Positions 40,801 to 52,172 are shown, counted from the first letter of the stretch. The stretch: 64,000 bases of DNA from Eledone cirrhosa (GCA_964016885.1 OZ024747.1:2273262-2337261), one strand, 5' to 3'. The notes: generated by a model not told the origin, from the letters alone. Made by a program: numbers and translations.

Positions 40801-42789
40801 ACAACACTCCAGCATCATCATCACCACCAACACTATAAACAACAATACTCCATCATCATCACCACCAACACTATAAACAACAATACTCCATCATCATCAT
40901 CACCAACACTATAAACAACAATACTCCATCATCATCATCAGCAACACTATAAACAACAATACTCCATCATCATCACCACCAACACTATAAACAACAATAC
41001 TCCATCATCATCATCACCAACACTATAAACAACAATACTCCATCATCATCATCACCAACACTATAAACAACAATACTCCATCATCATCATCAGCAACACT
41101 ATAAACAACAATACTCCATCATCATCATCACCAACACTATAAACAACAATACTCCATCATCATCACCACCAACACTATAAACAACAACACTCCATCATCA
41201 TCATCACCAACACTATAAACAACAATACTCCATCATCATCACCACCAACACTATAAACAACAACACTCCATCATCATCATCACCAACACTATAAACAACA
41301 ATACTCCATCATCATCACCACCAACACTATAAACAACAATACTCCATCATCATCATCACCAACACTATAAACAACAATACTCCATCATCATCATCAGCAA
41401 CACTATAAACAACAATACTCCATCATCATCACCACCAACACTATAAACAACAATACTCCATCATCATCACCACCAACACTATAAACAACAACACTCCAGC
41501 ATCATCATCATCACCAACACTATAAACAACAATACTCCATCATCATCACCACCAACACTATAAACAACAATACTCCATCATCATCATCACCAACACTATA
41601 AACAACAATACTCCATCATCATCACCACCAACACTATAAACAACAATACTCCATCATCATCACCACCAACACTATAAACAACAACACTCCATCATCATCA
41701 CCACCAACACTATAAACAACAACACTCCATCATCATCACCACCAACACTATAAACAACAATACTCCATCATCATCACCACCAACACTATAAACAACAATA
41801 CTCCATCATCATCACCACCAACACTATAAACAACAACACTCCATCATCATCACCACCAACACTATAAACAACAACACTCCATCATCATCATCACCAACAC
41901 TATAAACAACAATACTCCATCATCATCACCACCAACACTATAAACAACAATACTCCATCATCATCACCACCAACACTATAAACAACAACACTCCAGCATC
42001 ATCACCACCAACACTATAAACAACAACACTCCATCATCATCATCACCAACACTATAAACAACAATACTCCATCATCATCACCACCAACACTATAAACAAC
42101 AATACTCCATCATCATCACCACCAACACTATAAACAACAACACTCCATCATCATCACCAACACTATAAACAACAATACTCCACCATCATCATCACCAACA
42201 CTATAAACAACAATACTCCACCATCATCATCACCAACACTATAAACAACAATACTCCATCATCATCATCACCAACACTATAAACAACAATACTCCATCAT
42301 CATCACCAACACTATAAACAACAACACTCCAGCATCATCATCACCACCAACACTATAAACAACAATACTCCATCATCATCACCACCAACACTATAAACAA
42401 CAATACTCCACCATCATCATCACCAACACTATAAACAACAATACTCCATCATCATCACCACCAACACTATAAACAACAACACTCCATCATCATCATCACC
42501 AACACTATAAACAACAACACTCCAGCATCATCATCATCACCAACACTATAAACAACAATACTCCATCATCATCACCAACACTATAAACAACAATACTCCA
42601 TCATCATCACCACCAACACTATAAACAACAATACTCCATCATCATCACCAACACTATAAACAACAATACTCCACCATCATCATCACCAACACTATAAACA
42701 ACAATACTCCATCATCATCACCACCAACACTATAAACAACAATACTCCATCATCATCACCACCAACACTATAAACAACAACACTCCAGC

Positions 42790-43200
42790 ATCATCATCAT
42801 CACCAACACTATAAACAACAATACTCCATCATCATCATCATCACCAACACTATAAACAACAATACTCCATCATCATCATCATCACCAACACTATAAACAA
42901 CAATACTCCAGCATCATCATCATCACCAACACTATAAACAACAATACTCCATCATCATCATCATCACCAACACTATAAACAACAATACTCCAGCATCATC
43001 ATCATCACCAACACTATAAACAACAATACTCCATCATCATCATCATCACCAACACTATAAACAACAATACTCCATCATCATCATCATCACCAACACTATA
43101 AACAACAATACTCCATCATCATCATCATCACCAACACTATAAACAACAATACTCCATCATCATCATCATCACCAACACTATAAACAACAACACTCCAGCA
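42790..43200 (+). repeat. Sub-domain of 41-bp monomers inside the satellite
   Basis: Here most monomers carry five ATC triplets (CCATCATCATCATCATCACC), a form essentially absent elsewhere in the array. It is therefore a recent local amplification of a +3 length variant. Confidence 0.85.
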
Positions 43201-44339
43201 TCATCATCATCACCAACACTATAAACAACAACACTCCAGCATCATCATCATCACCAACACTATAAACAACAACACTCCAGCATCATCATCATCACCAACA
43301 CTATAAACAACAATACTCCATCATCATCATCACCAACACTATAAACAACAATACTCCATCATCATCACCACCAACACTATAAACAACAACACTCCAGCAT
43401 CATCATCATCACCAACACTATAAACAACAACACTCCAGCATCATCATCATCACCAACACTATAAACAACAATACTCCATCATCATCACCACCAACACTAT
43501 AAACAACAATACTCCATCATCATCACCACCAACACTATAAACAACAATACTCCATCATCATCACCACCAACACTATAAACAACAACACTCCAGCATCATC
43601 ATCATCACCAACACTATAAACAACAACACTCCAGCATCATCATCATCACCAACACTATAAACAACAATACTCCATCATCATCACCACCAACACTATAAAC
43701 AACAACACTCCATCATCATCATCACCAACACTATAAACAACAATACTCCATCATCATCATCACCAACACTATAAACAACAATACTCCATCATCATCACCA
43801 CCAACACTATAAACAACAATACTCCATCATCATCACCACCAACACTATAAACAACAATACTCCATCATCATCATCACCAACACTATAAACAACAACACTC
43901 CAGCATCATCATCACCACCAACACTATAAACAACAATACTCCATCATCATCATCACCAACACTATAAACAACAACACTCCAGCATCATCATCACCACCAA
44001 CACTATAAACAACAACACTCCAGCATCATCATCATCACCAACACTATAAACAACAACACTCCAGCATCATCATCACCACCAACACTATAAACAACAACAC
44101 TCCATCATCATCATCACCAACACTATAAACAACAATACTCCATCATCATCATCACCAACACTATAAACAACAACACTCCAGCATCATCATCACCACCAAC
44201 ACTATAAACAACAACACTCCATCATCATCACCACCAACACTATAAACAACAACACTCCATCATCATCATCACCAACACTATAAACAACAACACTCCATCA
44301 TCATCACCACCAACACTATAAACAACAACACTCCAGCAT

Positions 44340-45070
44340 CATCATCATCACCAACACTATAAGAAACAATACTCCATCATCATCAGCAACACTATAAACA
44401 TCAACACTCCAGCATCATCATCATCACCAACACTATAAACAACAATACTCCAGCATCATCATCATCACCAACACTATAAACAACAATACTCCATCATCAT
44501 CACCAACACTATAAACAACAACACTCCAGCATCATCATCATCACCAACACTATAAACAACAATACTCCATCATCATCACCAACACTATAAACAACAACAC
44601 TCCAGCATCATCATCATCACCAACACTATAAACAACAATACTCCATCATCATCAGCAACACTATAAACATCAACACTCCAGCATCATCATCACCAACACT
44701 ATAAACAACAACACTCCAGCATCATCATCATCACCAACACTATAAACAACAATACTCCATCATCATCACCAACACTATAAACAACAACACTCCAGCATCA
44801 TCATCATCACCAACACTATAAACAACAATACTCCATCATCATCAGCAACACTATAAACAACAACACTCCAGCATCATCATCATCACCAACACTATAAACA
44901 ACAATACTCCATCATCATCATCACCAACACTATAAACAACAATACTCCATCATCATCATCACCAACACTATAAACAACAACACTCCAGCATCATCATCAT
45001 CACCAACACTATAAACAACAATACTCCATCATCATCAGCAACACTATAAACATCAACACTCCAGCATCAT
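44340..45070 (+). repeat. Sub-domain of alternating 41- and 35-bp monomers
   Basis: CCAGCATCATCATCATCACC units (41) alternate with CCATCATCATCACC or CCATCATCATCAGC units (35), giving 76-base dimers. Rare ATAAACATCAAC junction variants occur at about 44,394, 44,663 and 45,046. Confidence 0.8.
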
Positions 45071-45162
45071 CATCACCAACACTATAAACAACAACACTCC
45101 AGCATCATCATCATCACCAACACTATAAACAACAACACTCCAGCATCATCACCACCAACACT

Positions 45163-46500
45163 ATAAGCAACAACACTCCATCATCATCATCAGCAACACT
45201 ATAAACAACAATACTCCATCATCATCATCAGCAACACTATAAACAACAATACTCCATCATCATCACCACCAACACTATAAACAACAACACTCCATCATCA
45301 TCATCAGCAACACTATAAACAACAATACTCCATCATCATCATCAGCAACACTATAAACAACAATACTCCATCATCATCATCAGCAACACTATAAACAACA
45401 ATACTCCATCATCATCACCACCAACACTATAAACAACAATACTCCATCATCATCATCACCAACACTATAAACAACAATACTCCACCATCATCATCACCAA
45501 CACTATAAACAACAATACTCCACCATCATCATCACCAACACTATAAGCAACAACACTCCATCATCATCATCAGCAACACTATAAACAACAATACTCCATC
45601 ATCATCATCACCAACACTATAAACAACAATACTCCATCATCATCATCACCAACACTATAAACAACAATACTCCACCATCATCATCACCAACACTATAAAC
45701 AACAATACTCCACCATCATCATCACCAACACTATAAGCAACAACACTCCATCATCATCATCAGCAACACTATAAACAACAATACTCCATCATCATCATCA
45801 CCAACACTATAAACAACAATACTCCATCATCATCACCACCAACACTATAAACAACAATACTCCACCATCATCATCACCAACACTATAAACAACAATACTC
45901 CACCATCATCATCACCAACACTATAAGCAACAACACTCCATCATCATCATCAGCAACACTATAAACAACAATACTCCATCATCATCATCACCAACACTAT
46001 AAACAACAATACTCCACCATCATCATCACCAACACTATAAACAACAATACTCCATCATCATCATCACCAACACTATAAGCAACAACACTCCATCATCATC
46101 ATCAGCAACACTATAAACAACAATACTCCATCATCATCACCACCAACACTATAAACAACAATACTCCATCATCATCATCACCAACACTATAAGCAACAAT
46201 ACTCCATCATCATCACCACCAACACTATAAACAACAATACTCCATCATCATCATCACCAACACTATAAACAACAATACTCCATCATCATCACCACCAACA
46301 CTATAAACAACAATACTCCATCATCATCATCACCAACACTATAAGCAACAACACTCCAGCATCATCATCACCAACACTATAAACAACAATACTCCATCAT
46401 CATCATCACCAACACTATAAGCAACAACACTCCATCATCATCATCACCAACACTATAAACATCAACACTCCAGCATCATCATCATCACCAACACTATAAG
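45163..46500 (+). repeat. Higher-order repeats marked by ATAAGCAAC
   Basis: The G-containing variant ATAAGCAAC occurs at 45,163, 45,543, 45,733, 45,923, 46,075, 46,189, 46,341, 46,417 and 46,496. Spacings are 380, 190, 190, 152, 114, 152, 76 and about 79, that is, almost all multiples of 38, with a five-monomer (190-base) period in the middle. The variant is absent from the rest of the array. Confidence 0.9.
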
Positions 46501-46559
46501 CAACAACAATCATCATCATCACAACAAGCAATAACACCATTTGTATAATCATTTCTTAT

Positions 46560-46680
46560 ATAGACACAAGGCCATAAAATTGAAAGACAAGGTTAGTTGA
46601 TTATACCTACCGTAGTACATGACTGGTATCAACCCCAGAAGGATGACAGGTGAAATCAGCCGTGACAGGAACTAAATAGA
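46560..46680 (-). repeat. Degenerate tRNA-derived SINE
   Basis: CACAAGGCCATAAAATTG, GTTAGTTGATTATACCTACC and ACATGACTGGTATCAACCCC, followed by AGGATGACAGGTGAAATC, follow the minus-strand SINE order with heavy divergence. It flanks the right end of the satellite. Confidence 0.6.
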
Positions 46681-46732
46681 GTAAAAGACTCAGAATATAT
46701 ATACCACAAATATTTTGTCTGATGCCTTCATA

Positions 46733-46953
46733 TGAAAGAATGGTCTGATTTAGGCACAAAGCCAACAATTTGGGGGGAGGGGGGGGGGGGGAAGTCAATT
46801 AAATTGACACCAGTGTGTTACTGGTATATTATTTTATTGACCCTATAAGGATGGAAGGCAAACATAACCTCGATGGGACTTGAAATTAGAATGTAAAGGG
46901 CCATGATTCTATTCTGCAAAGCACGGTGTCCAACGTTCTACTGATACTACCCC
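46733..46953 (-). repeat. tRNA-derived SINE with G-rich insert
   Basis: Contains GGTCTGATTTAGGCACAAAG, a G-run (46,772-46,791, one A inside), GTCAATTAAATTGACACCAG, GTTACTGGTATATTATTTTA, GGGACTTGAAATTAG and GTTCTACTGATACTACCC. The GTCAATTAAATTGAC part is the unsplit form of the site where MITE copy 1 is inserted. Confidence 0.85.
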
Positions 46954-47038
46954 TGCCCTTCATTTGAAATAAAAGATTAAGCTCAACTTCCTCATCATCA
47001 TTCACCTCCTGAAAAACAACGTTTTATAAAAAGATATG

Positions 47039-47269
47039 TTAACCCTTTAGCATTTACATTACTCTATATATATACTATTGTATTTTCATGGTAAAGGCTT
47101 TATTCTATATAATTATCTCACATAATATCGAATCTACAAGGTTTTGATATTATGTATTTTGAGAACAATACCTAAAAATAAGTATGAGCTGCTGGTTATA
47201 GCTGGTTTGAAGAGAAAGAGGTGAGAACATTCTGGCCGGATATGGCCGGTTTAAATGTGAAAGGGTTAA
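47039..47269 (-). mobile_element. piggyBac-like MITE, copy 3 (inverted)
   Basis: TTAA at both ends. Left CCCTTTAGCATTTACATTAC; right, read inward, CCCTTTCACATTTAAACCGG. The CCGGATATGGCCGG motif lies near the right end, so orientation is opposite to copies 1 and 2. Confidence 0.85.
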
Positions 47270-47769
47270 AGAGTGTTTAAATAAAGAATATTATCAATTG
47301 CTTTGTAAAATTATGGGTAGGGAGGTTACATGGAAGTTTAGAGAGAAATACATTGTTTAGATTAGGTGTGATAAAAATAGTGAAAGATGGGCCAATATTT
47401 ACACCAAGATTTTAGCAATGATGAGATTTTAGAGTTGTTGTATATCAACTCCATGAAGACATTTCAACTGTGACCATCTCATCTTTTTTTTTTTCAGCCA
47501 TTGTGTTCCCTAGACTACATTACTCACTGTCCCTCATTTGAAGTACATTTAGTTGTTATTTATAGCAGGTCAAGCTTCATTGTACAAGCTTTATTGGAGT
47601 GGTCTCATAAGTTATGTTTGTTTAAGTAAAAAAATGAATCAAATAAAAAGAATGCTTAAACTCATTCTATACACAAAAGCAGTATTCCACATGATTATAG
47701 GGTTTCATTGATATCTCGCCCAGAAAATTAAATATTTCCATTTCACATGGTTCCTTATCATCTATAAGG
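47270..47769. other. Unassigned AT-rich stretch
   Basis: No recognised feature. An old transposon fragment is possible but not supported. Confidence 0.45.
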
Positions 47770-47932
47770 ATGGTAGTTTCCATCTACCATCTACCAAACT
47801 TCACTCACAAGGATTTGGTGAACCCAAGGTTATGGCAGAAGACACTTGCCTAAGATACCACCCAGTTGGATCAAACCCCAAACTTTATAGTTGCAAAATG
47901 GTCTTCTTATGTAGACATTCCTGTACCTATAA
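47770..47932 (-). repeat. Old tRNA-derived SINE (CCCAAGGTTATGG type)
   Basis: TTTCCATCTACCATCTACCA, CTTCACTCACAAGGATTTGG, CCCAAGGTTATGGCAGAAGA and CACTTGCCTAAGATACCACC follow the order of a SINE common in cephalopods. A relative lies at 62,124-62,255. Confidence 0.7.
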
Positions 47933-47955
47933 ATCCCTGCCATACATAGTTTCCT

Positions 47956-48098
47956 TTATATCAATGTCATTGATATAATCCCGCCGAGGTTAACTTTGCC
48001 TTTCATCTTTACGGGGTCGATAAAATAAAGTACCAGTAATACACTGATATAATTGCTGGCTTTATGCCAAAAGTAGAAACAATTATATCAATGTCATT
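47956..48098 (+). mobile_element. 5'-truncated SINE with 16-bp target-site duplication
   Basis: SINE bases 47,972-48,082 run from ATCCCGCCGAGGTTAACTTT through GGGGTCGATAAAATAAAGTA to AAAGTAGAAACAA. They are flanked by perfect TTATATCAATGTCATT at 47,956-47,971 and 48,083-48,098. The tRNA A-box part is missing, so it was truncated on insertion. Confidence 0.9.
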
Positions 48099-50452
48099 AT
48101 CATAGATAACTTATTATTATTGTTGACAGCACCTTTTGAGTATGTTTAGATATCTTCATTTAATTTAGTTGTCTTTTCAGAAATATTCTAAATTTTACAT
48201 TTTTCCTTTGATATTTTCTTCAAAGCTCAAAGCTTAACTTTTCATTATCATCTTTTGTAATTGAAAGAATTTTCCTTTTCAAAATGACTAAAATTTAGGC
48301 AACAGCTGATATAAAGTTATTTTTTTACCACATAAATGCTAACAGTGAGAAGATATTTACTTTTCTTTGTCATGCGTCGGACTTTAGATTCAAAAGTATT
48401 TTCTTCTTTTTTATAGATGTAAAAATGGGGATGCGGACTAGATCCAAAATGCGGCTTAGTTTCCAGTGAAAACGGTAACCTTCTAGTCTCTGTTACTTTT
48501 CTAACCTACATTTTAGTTTCTATAGTAACCACAACATACAGCACTAACTTCTGACTAACATATGCTGTCAACTACAATGTATTTCTCTCTGATTTTCAAC
48601 ATGTTTTTGAAAATTTATTAATATTAATTAATCTATTTATTCTCTATTTCTTCTTTTAACTAAAACTATATTTAATGAGAAAGCAAACAGTTGCACAGCA
48701 TTGTTTAATGATCTTGGTGCTTTCTTTCAAGGTTAATTTTATATGTAAATGTTTCTGTATAATTGTTTTTCTTTCATAAATTTATTTGTAGTTTTTAAAT
48801 TTACAAGGAATATTTCTTTATCCCTAATGTGTGCTTTTTTTTAACCACGTTTATAAGAATAAGTTTTGATGACTTCATTCTGATATTTACCAAATAGCTT
48901 CTGTCAGTTTAGCAGATTGGATTGAAATAAGATACTGTTTTATCCAATTTGCACACAAGTTTTATATTCTATAATAAAATCTCTCATATTTCTTCTGCAA
49001 TCCTCTCTCTTTCACACACAGCACCAAAGAAATATTTTGGTGGAAATGATCTGGTAAAGATATTTAATTTGATGTATCTAACCTAAAAGCCAGATAACTT
49101 AAATAATTAATTACGTTTTGATTTTTAATAGATTCTGTGTGAGAAAAGGATATAATATGCAAGAGTTATTGTTAACTAATATTCCAAGGCATTCTTTACA
49201 TATAAATTGATGCTAAATTTAAACATCTGATACTTCAAGAGATTGCTTTACATTTCCATTTAAGTAGTGTTTCCTTCTTGAAATATTGATACCTGAATAT
49301 AAACACTGGACAATATCAAACATCTTCCACCTATTTTGTTTAACTATATTCATATTAAATATCATCTTATATTGAATAACGGTTCTTATCTTCTATTTAT
49401 TTAACTAAACAGTGCAGAAAAGGTATAAGTGGATTTTTGTATTTTCAGCTAATCTTAGTTTCTGTTTCATGTCAGCTTTCTAAATCAAATACCTCCAGTG
49501 TGTTTCTTATACAACAAGAAAATTTAGAAGTATAAAATACAATACTGCATGTTATGAACAACTCAACTGAAATAGATAAATTTGATATCTTTGGTACTGT
49601 TTTCACCTTTGGGTCCTATGTAATGGACATTGGCTATATTTTCATTTCAAGACAGGTTTACCCAAATGGTTTGATATTTTTGTTACATAGTCCATGATTG
49701 AAAAGACAGATTCAACAGAGTTGTGGTTGATTTTGTGGAAGAGATTGATGGATATTGAACTAGATAACTCTTCTCTCTTGAGTCCATATAGTTAGCTTAT
49801 CTGATACTTTCAGTTTTCCATGTTTATTGACTATGGGTATGATAACATTGCAAACTGATATTTTTATGCATTTTGCAACATCAAGAATTAGCTTTAGCTA
49901 AAAGGCAGTTCTATTACTAACTACCTTACCAAAGAAAGGAACTGCCAAGTATTCTTTCTAGAAATAACTGAGAAAATAGACATAGATACACCTATGGCAT
50001 GAACATTTAATAGTAAAGTGGGTGTTAGCATACCTGATGTAATAAGCCAAGGAATTTCTTTAAATTATTTTAATGTATTTAGGGAGAACAAACCATTACC
50101 TAAATTACTAACTCTGGTAAAAAACTGATGAGCCACCAGGCTGGAGACAGACTTTAGACTTAAATACTGCAAGGCCTTTTGTCCAACACATTAATGATTC
50201 TTCCAATCTATCATCCAGTTAATCATAATTATTTCTTTATTAATAATAATTAATAAAAATGATCACCATCCATTCATTTCTTTCTCTAGTTGTGATCGAA
50301 AGTTCATTGGTATAGTTTCAGAATAAATCAGGAATTCTCTTAATACCTTGAAGCAATATTAGAAAGTAGTTATTTAAACCAATTATTTTTAATTACTATA
50401 TACCTATGTATAAGTGAAGCCAGTAGACAATTCACTCCCCCGTTTACAATGT
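48099..50452. other. 2.35-kb AT-rich stretch without recognised feature
   Basis: The longest repeat-poor stretch here. I see no long open frame, no exon with both splice signals, and no known repeat. It may be unique intronic or intergenic DNA. Confidence 0.5.
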
Positions 50453-50575
50453 ATTATATATTTTGAAGTTAACTTTGCCTTTCATCCTTACGGGGTCGAT
50501 AAAATAAAGTACCGGTAATACACTGGGGTAATAGCTGGCCTTGTGCCAAAAGTAGAAACAATTATATATTTTGAA
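50453..50575 (+). mobile_element. 5'-truncated SINE with 15-bp target-site duplication
   Basis: SINE bases 50,468-50,560 run from GTTAACTTTGCCTTTCATCC through GGGGTCGATAAAATAAAGTA to AAAGTAGAAACA. ATTATATATTTTGAA occurs at 50,453-50,467 and again at 50,561-50,575. The tRNA head and B box are absent. Confidence 0.9.
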
Positions 50576-50615
50576 TTGAGATTACGAGGTTCAATAGTTA
50601 AATCAAATGCATTAT

Positions 50616-50795
50616 TACTTTACAGTGTGGACTGGGTGCTTGTTGTCATGACACCTACACAACTTCTTTACGGTGTGGACTGGGTGCTTTTTGTCATGAC
50701 ACCTACACGAACACCTTACCATGTGGGCTGGGTGCTTTTTGTCATGATATCAACATGACCACTTTACTGTATAGGCTGGGTGCTTTGGTGGGGAA
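50616..50795 (+). repeat. 48-bp tandem repeat in retroposon tail
   Basis: Nearly four units spaced 48 bases (GTGTGG at 50,625 and 50,673, ATGTGG at 50,721, GTATAG at 50,769). Each has TGGGTGCTTTTTGTCATGA and ACACCTACAC-like parts, as in the tail of the (CAT)n retroposon. A 71-codon open frame at 50,543-50,758 crosses it and is not a gene. Confidence 0.85.
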
Positions 50796-51104
50796 TGTGT
50801 GTGGCAATTGTGGAGGTAGATTATATGGATGTGTGTGAAGGACGAAGTGTTAGGACATGAGTAGGGTGTTATGACTTGGGATGTGTATGGAAAAGATTAA
50901 ATTCAAACATTGCCTCAGTATAATATAAATTCATACAGCAGGACCAGAACAAATACAAAGCAGTTTGTCCTTTACCTTAATGATGGCCAATTCCCTCCCT
51001 AAAATATACTAATTTTCTAATAAATAGCTGATTACTTACTTTAATATCAAATTATGTATATTATTAATAATAGGTATTAAACTTAATTATAATTATGGTG
51101 GTGA
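50796..51104. other. Unassigned stretch
   Basis: AT-rich with no recognised feature. Confidence 0.45.
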
Positions 51105-51435
51105 GGATAATGATAGTATTGTTGATTGTGGTGTAGGCAGCGTTGGTAATAATCATTCTAATGATACTGATGGTGATGATGATGGTGATGATAGTAATGG
51201 TGGTTGTGGTATAGGTGGTGTTGGTAATGATCACTCTAATGATACTTGTGATGGTGATGGTGATAGTGTGATGATGGTGATAGTGTGGTGATGGTGATAG
51301 TGTGGTGATGGTGATGGTGATAGTGATGATGGTGATAGTGTGGTGATGGTGATAGTGTGATGATGGTGATAGTGTGGTGATGGTGATAGTGTGGTGATAG
51401 TGATAGTGTGGTGATGGTGATAGTGATGGTGGTGA
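51105..51435 (+). repeat. GATGGTGATAGTGTG minisatellite
   Basis: 15- and 18-base units of GATGGTGATAGTGTG with GGTGATGGTGAT insertions. The left third is diverged and the right part homogeneous. Its His/Thr/Ser-type open frames are low-complexity. Confidence 0.9.
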
Positions 51436-51514
51436 TAGTGTGGTGAAGAAATTGAGAAGAAAGACCACAAGGCTATTAATAACAGTTATTGATGTAGATA
51501 ACGATTATATTATG

Positions 51515-51805
51515 AAAAACAATGATGATGCTGCTTCTGATGATGGTGCTGTTGGTAGTGGTGGTGATAATGATGATGATGATAAGGATGGTGATGATGA
51601 TAATGATGATGATGATGATATGGTTCTGGTGGTGGTGATGATGTGGATGATGACAATGGCGATGATGGTGATGATAATGGTGATGATGGTGGTGATGGAG
51701 ATGATAATGATGATGATGGTGGTGATGATGATGATGATGACGATGACTGATGATGACGATGACTGATGATGATGGCGGTGATAATGATGATGATGATGGT
51801 AGGGG
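51515..51805 (+). repeat. (GAT)n-rich microsatellite
   Basis: Imperfect GAT/GGT/GAC repeats. The plus frame gives Asp-rich and Met-rich polymers and the minus frame His- and Ile-rich ones. No real gene is supported. Confidence 0.9.
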
Positions 51806-51989
51806 TGCTGGGAGGATGATAAAAAGGCAGACCACTATACTAACTCCTAACAATAATTATAACAAACGATTATAAATGTAACGATGTCGAGGACAACACA
51901 AAGCTACAGGACTGCTAATACATTCATTGATAATTGCCAACAAATAATTTATTAAATTGTGAATGCACAAACCAGATTATTAGTTATAG

Positions 51990-52172
51990 TTAAAATTATC
52001 AGAGGGTTTTAGGAAAGATCTATTTAATTACCTAGCTAATGAGACCATACATGCTATCCTTAATGATTTTAAAATTAACAGCATAGTCAAGAAATATGAA
52101 AGGCAGGTGCAGGTAACGAAATATATTAAGAGACTAAAGGAATCTAATAAATACTGGAATCAGTGTGTTTGA
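51990..52172 (+). pseudogene. Short open segment of unknown origin, 60 codons
   Basis: The frame opens after TAG at 51,987-51,989 and closes at TGA 52,170-52,172. Unlike the surrounding DNA it reads as ordinary mixed-composition protein: RKDLFNYLANETIHAILNDF, then KINSIVKKYERQ, then YIKRLKESNKYWNQCV. There is no ATG near its start. A possible acceptor (TTTTAG) sits at 52,007-52,012 and a possible donor, CAG then GTAACG, near 52,113. It could be an exon or a remnant of a transposable-element gene. I do not recognise the family. Confidence is in it having been coding, not in a function. Confidence 0.3.

Larger units (their letters stand above)
16929..46515 (+). repeat. 38-bp satellite array, about 29.6 kb and roughly 770 monomers
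   Basis: The monomer is ACTATAAACAACAAYACTCC followed by an (ATC)3-4 run and ACC-AAC-type end. The usual length is 38 bases; 41-base forms add an AGC or ATC triplet and 35-base forms lack one. Variant sites are Y (T or C), ATC versus AGC after CC, and CACC versus CAGC or CACCACC at the end. The plus strand is nearly G-free and no CG dinucleotide is present. Because 38 is not a multiple of three, TAA stops fall in all plus frames within three units, and the minus strand is similarly closed, so there is no protein. No unrelated sequence interrupts the array. Whether it is transcribed, pericentromeric or heterochromatic cannot be told from sequence. Confidence 0.98.

Noticed and set aside
16929..46515. 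CRISPR-like regular repeats
   Set aside because: The 38-base units are contiguous with no unique spacers, the context is animal DNA, and there are no cas genes.
16929..46515. Giant repetitive protein gene
   Set aside because: At first sight the array looks like a 39-base in-frame repeat. Counting shows 38 bases, so each frame meets TAA (or TAG on minus) within three units and no long frame exists.
51440..51853. Asp-rich and His-rich open frames of 108 and 125 codons
   Set aside because: They are translations of the (GAT)n microsatellite on both strands.
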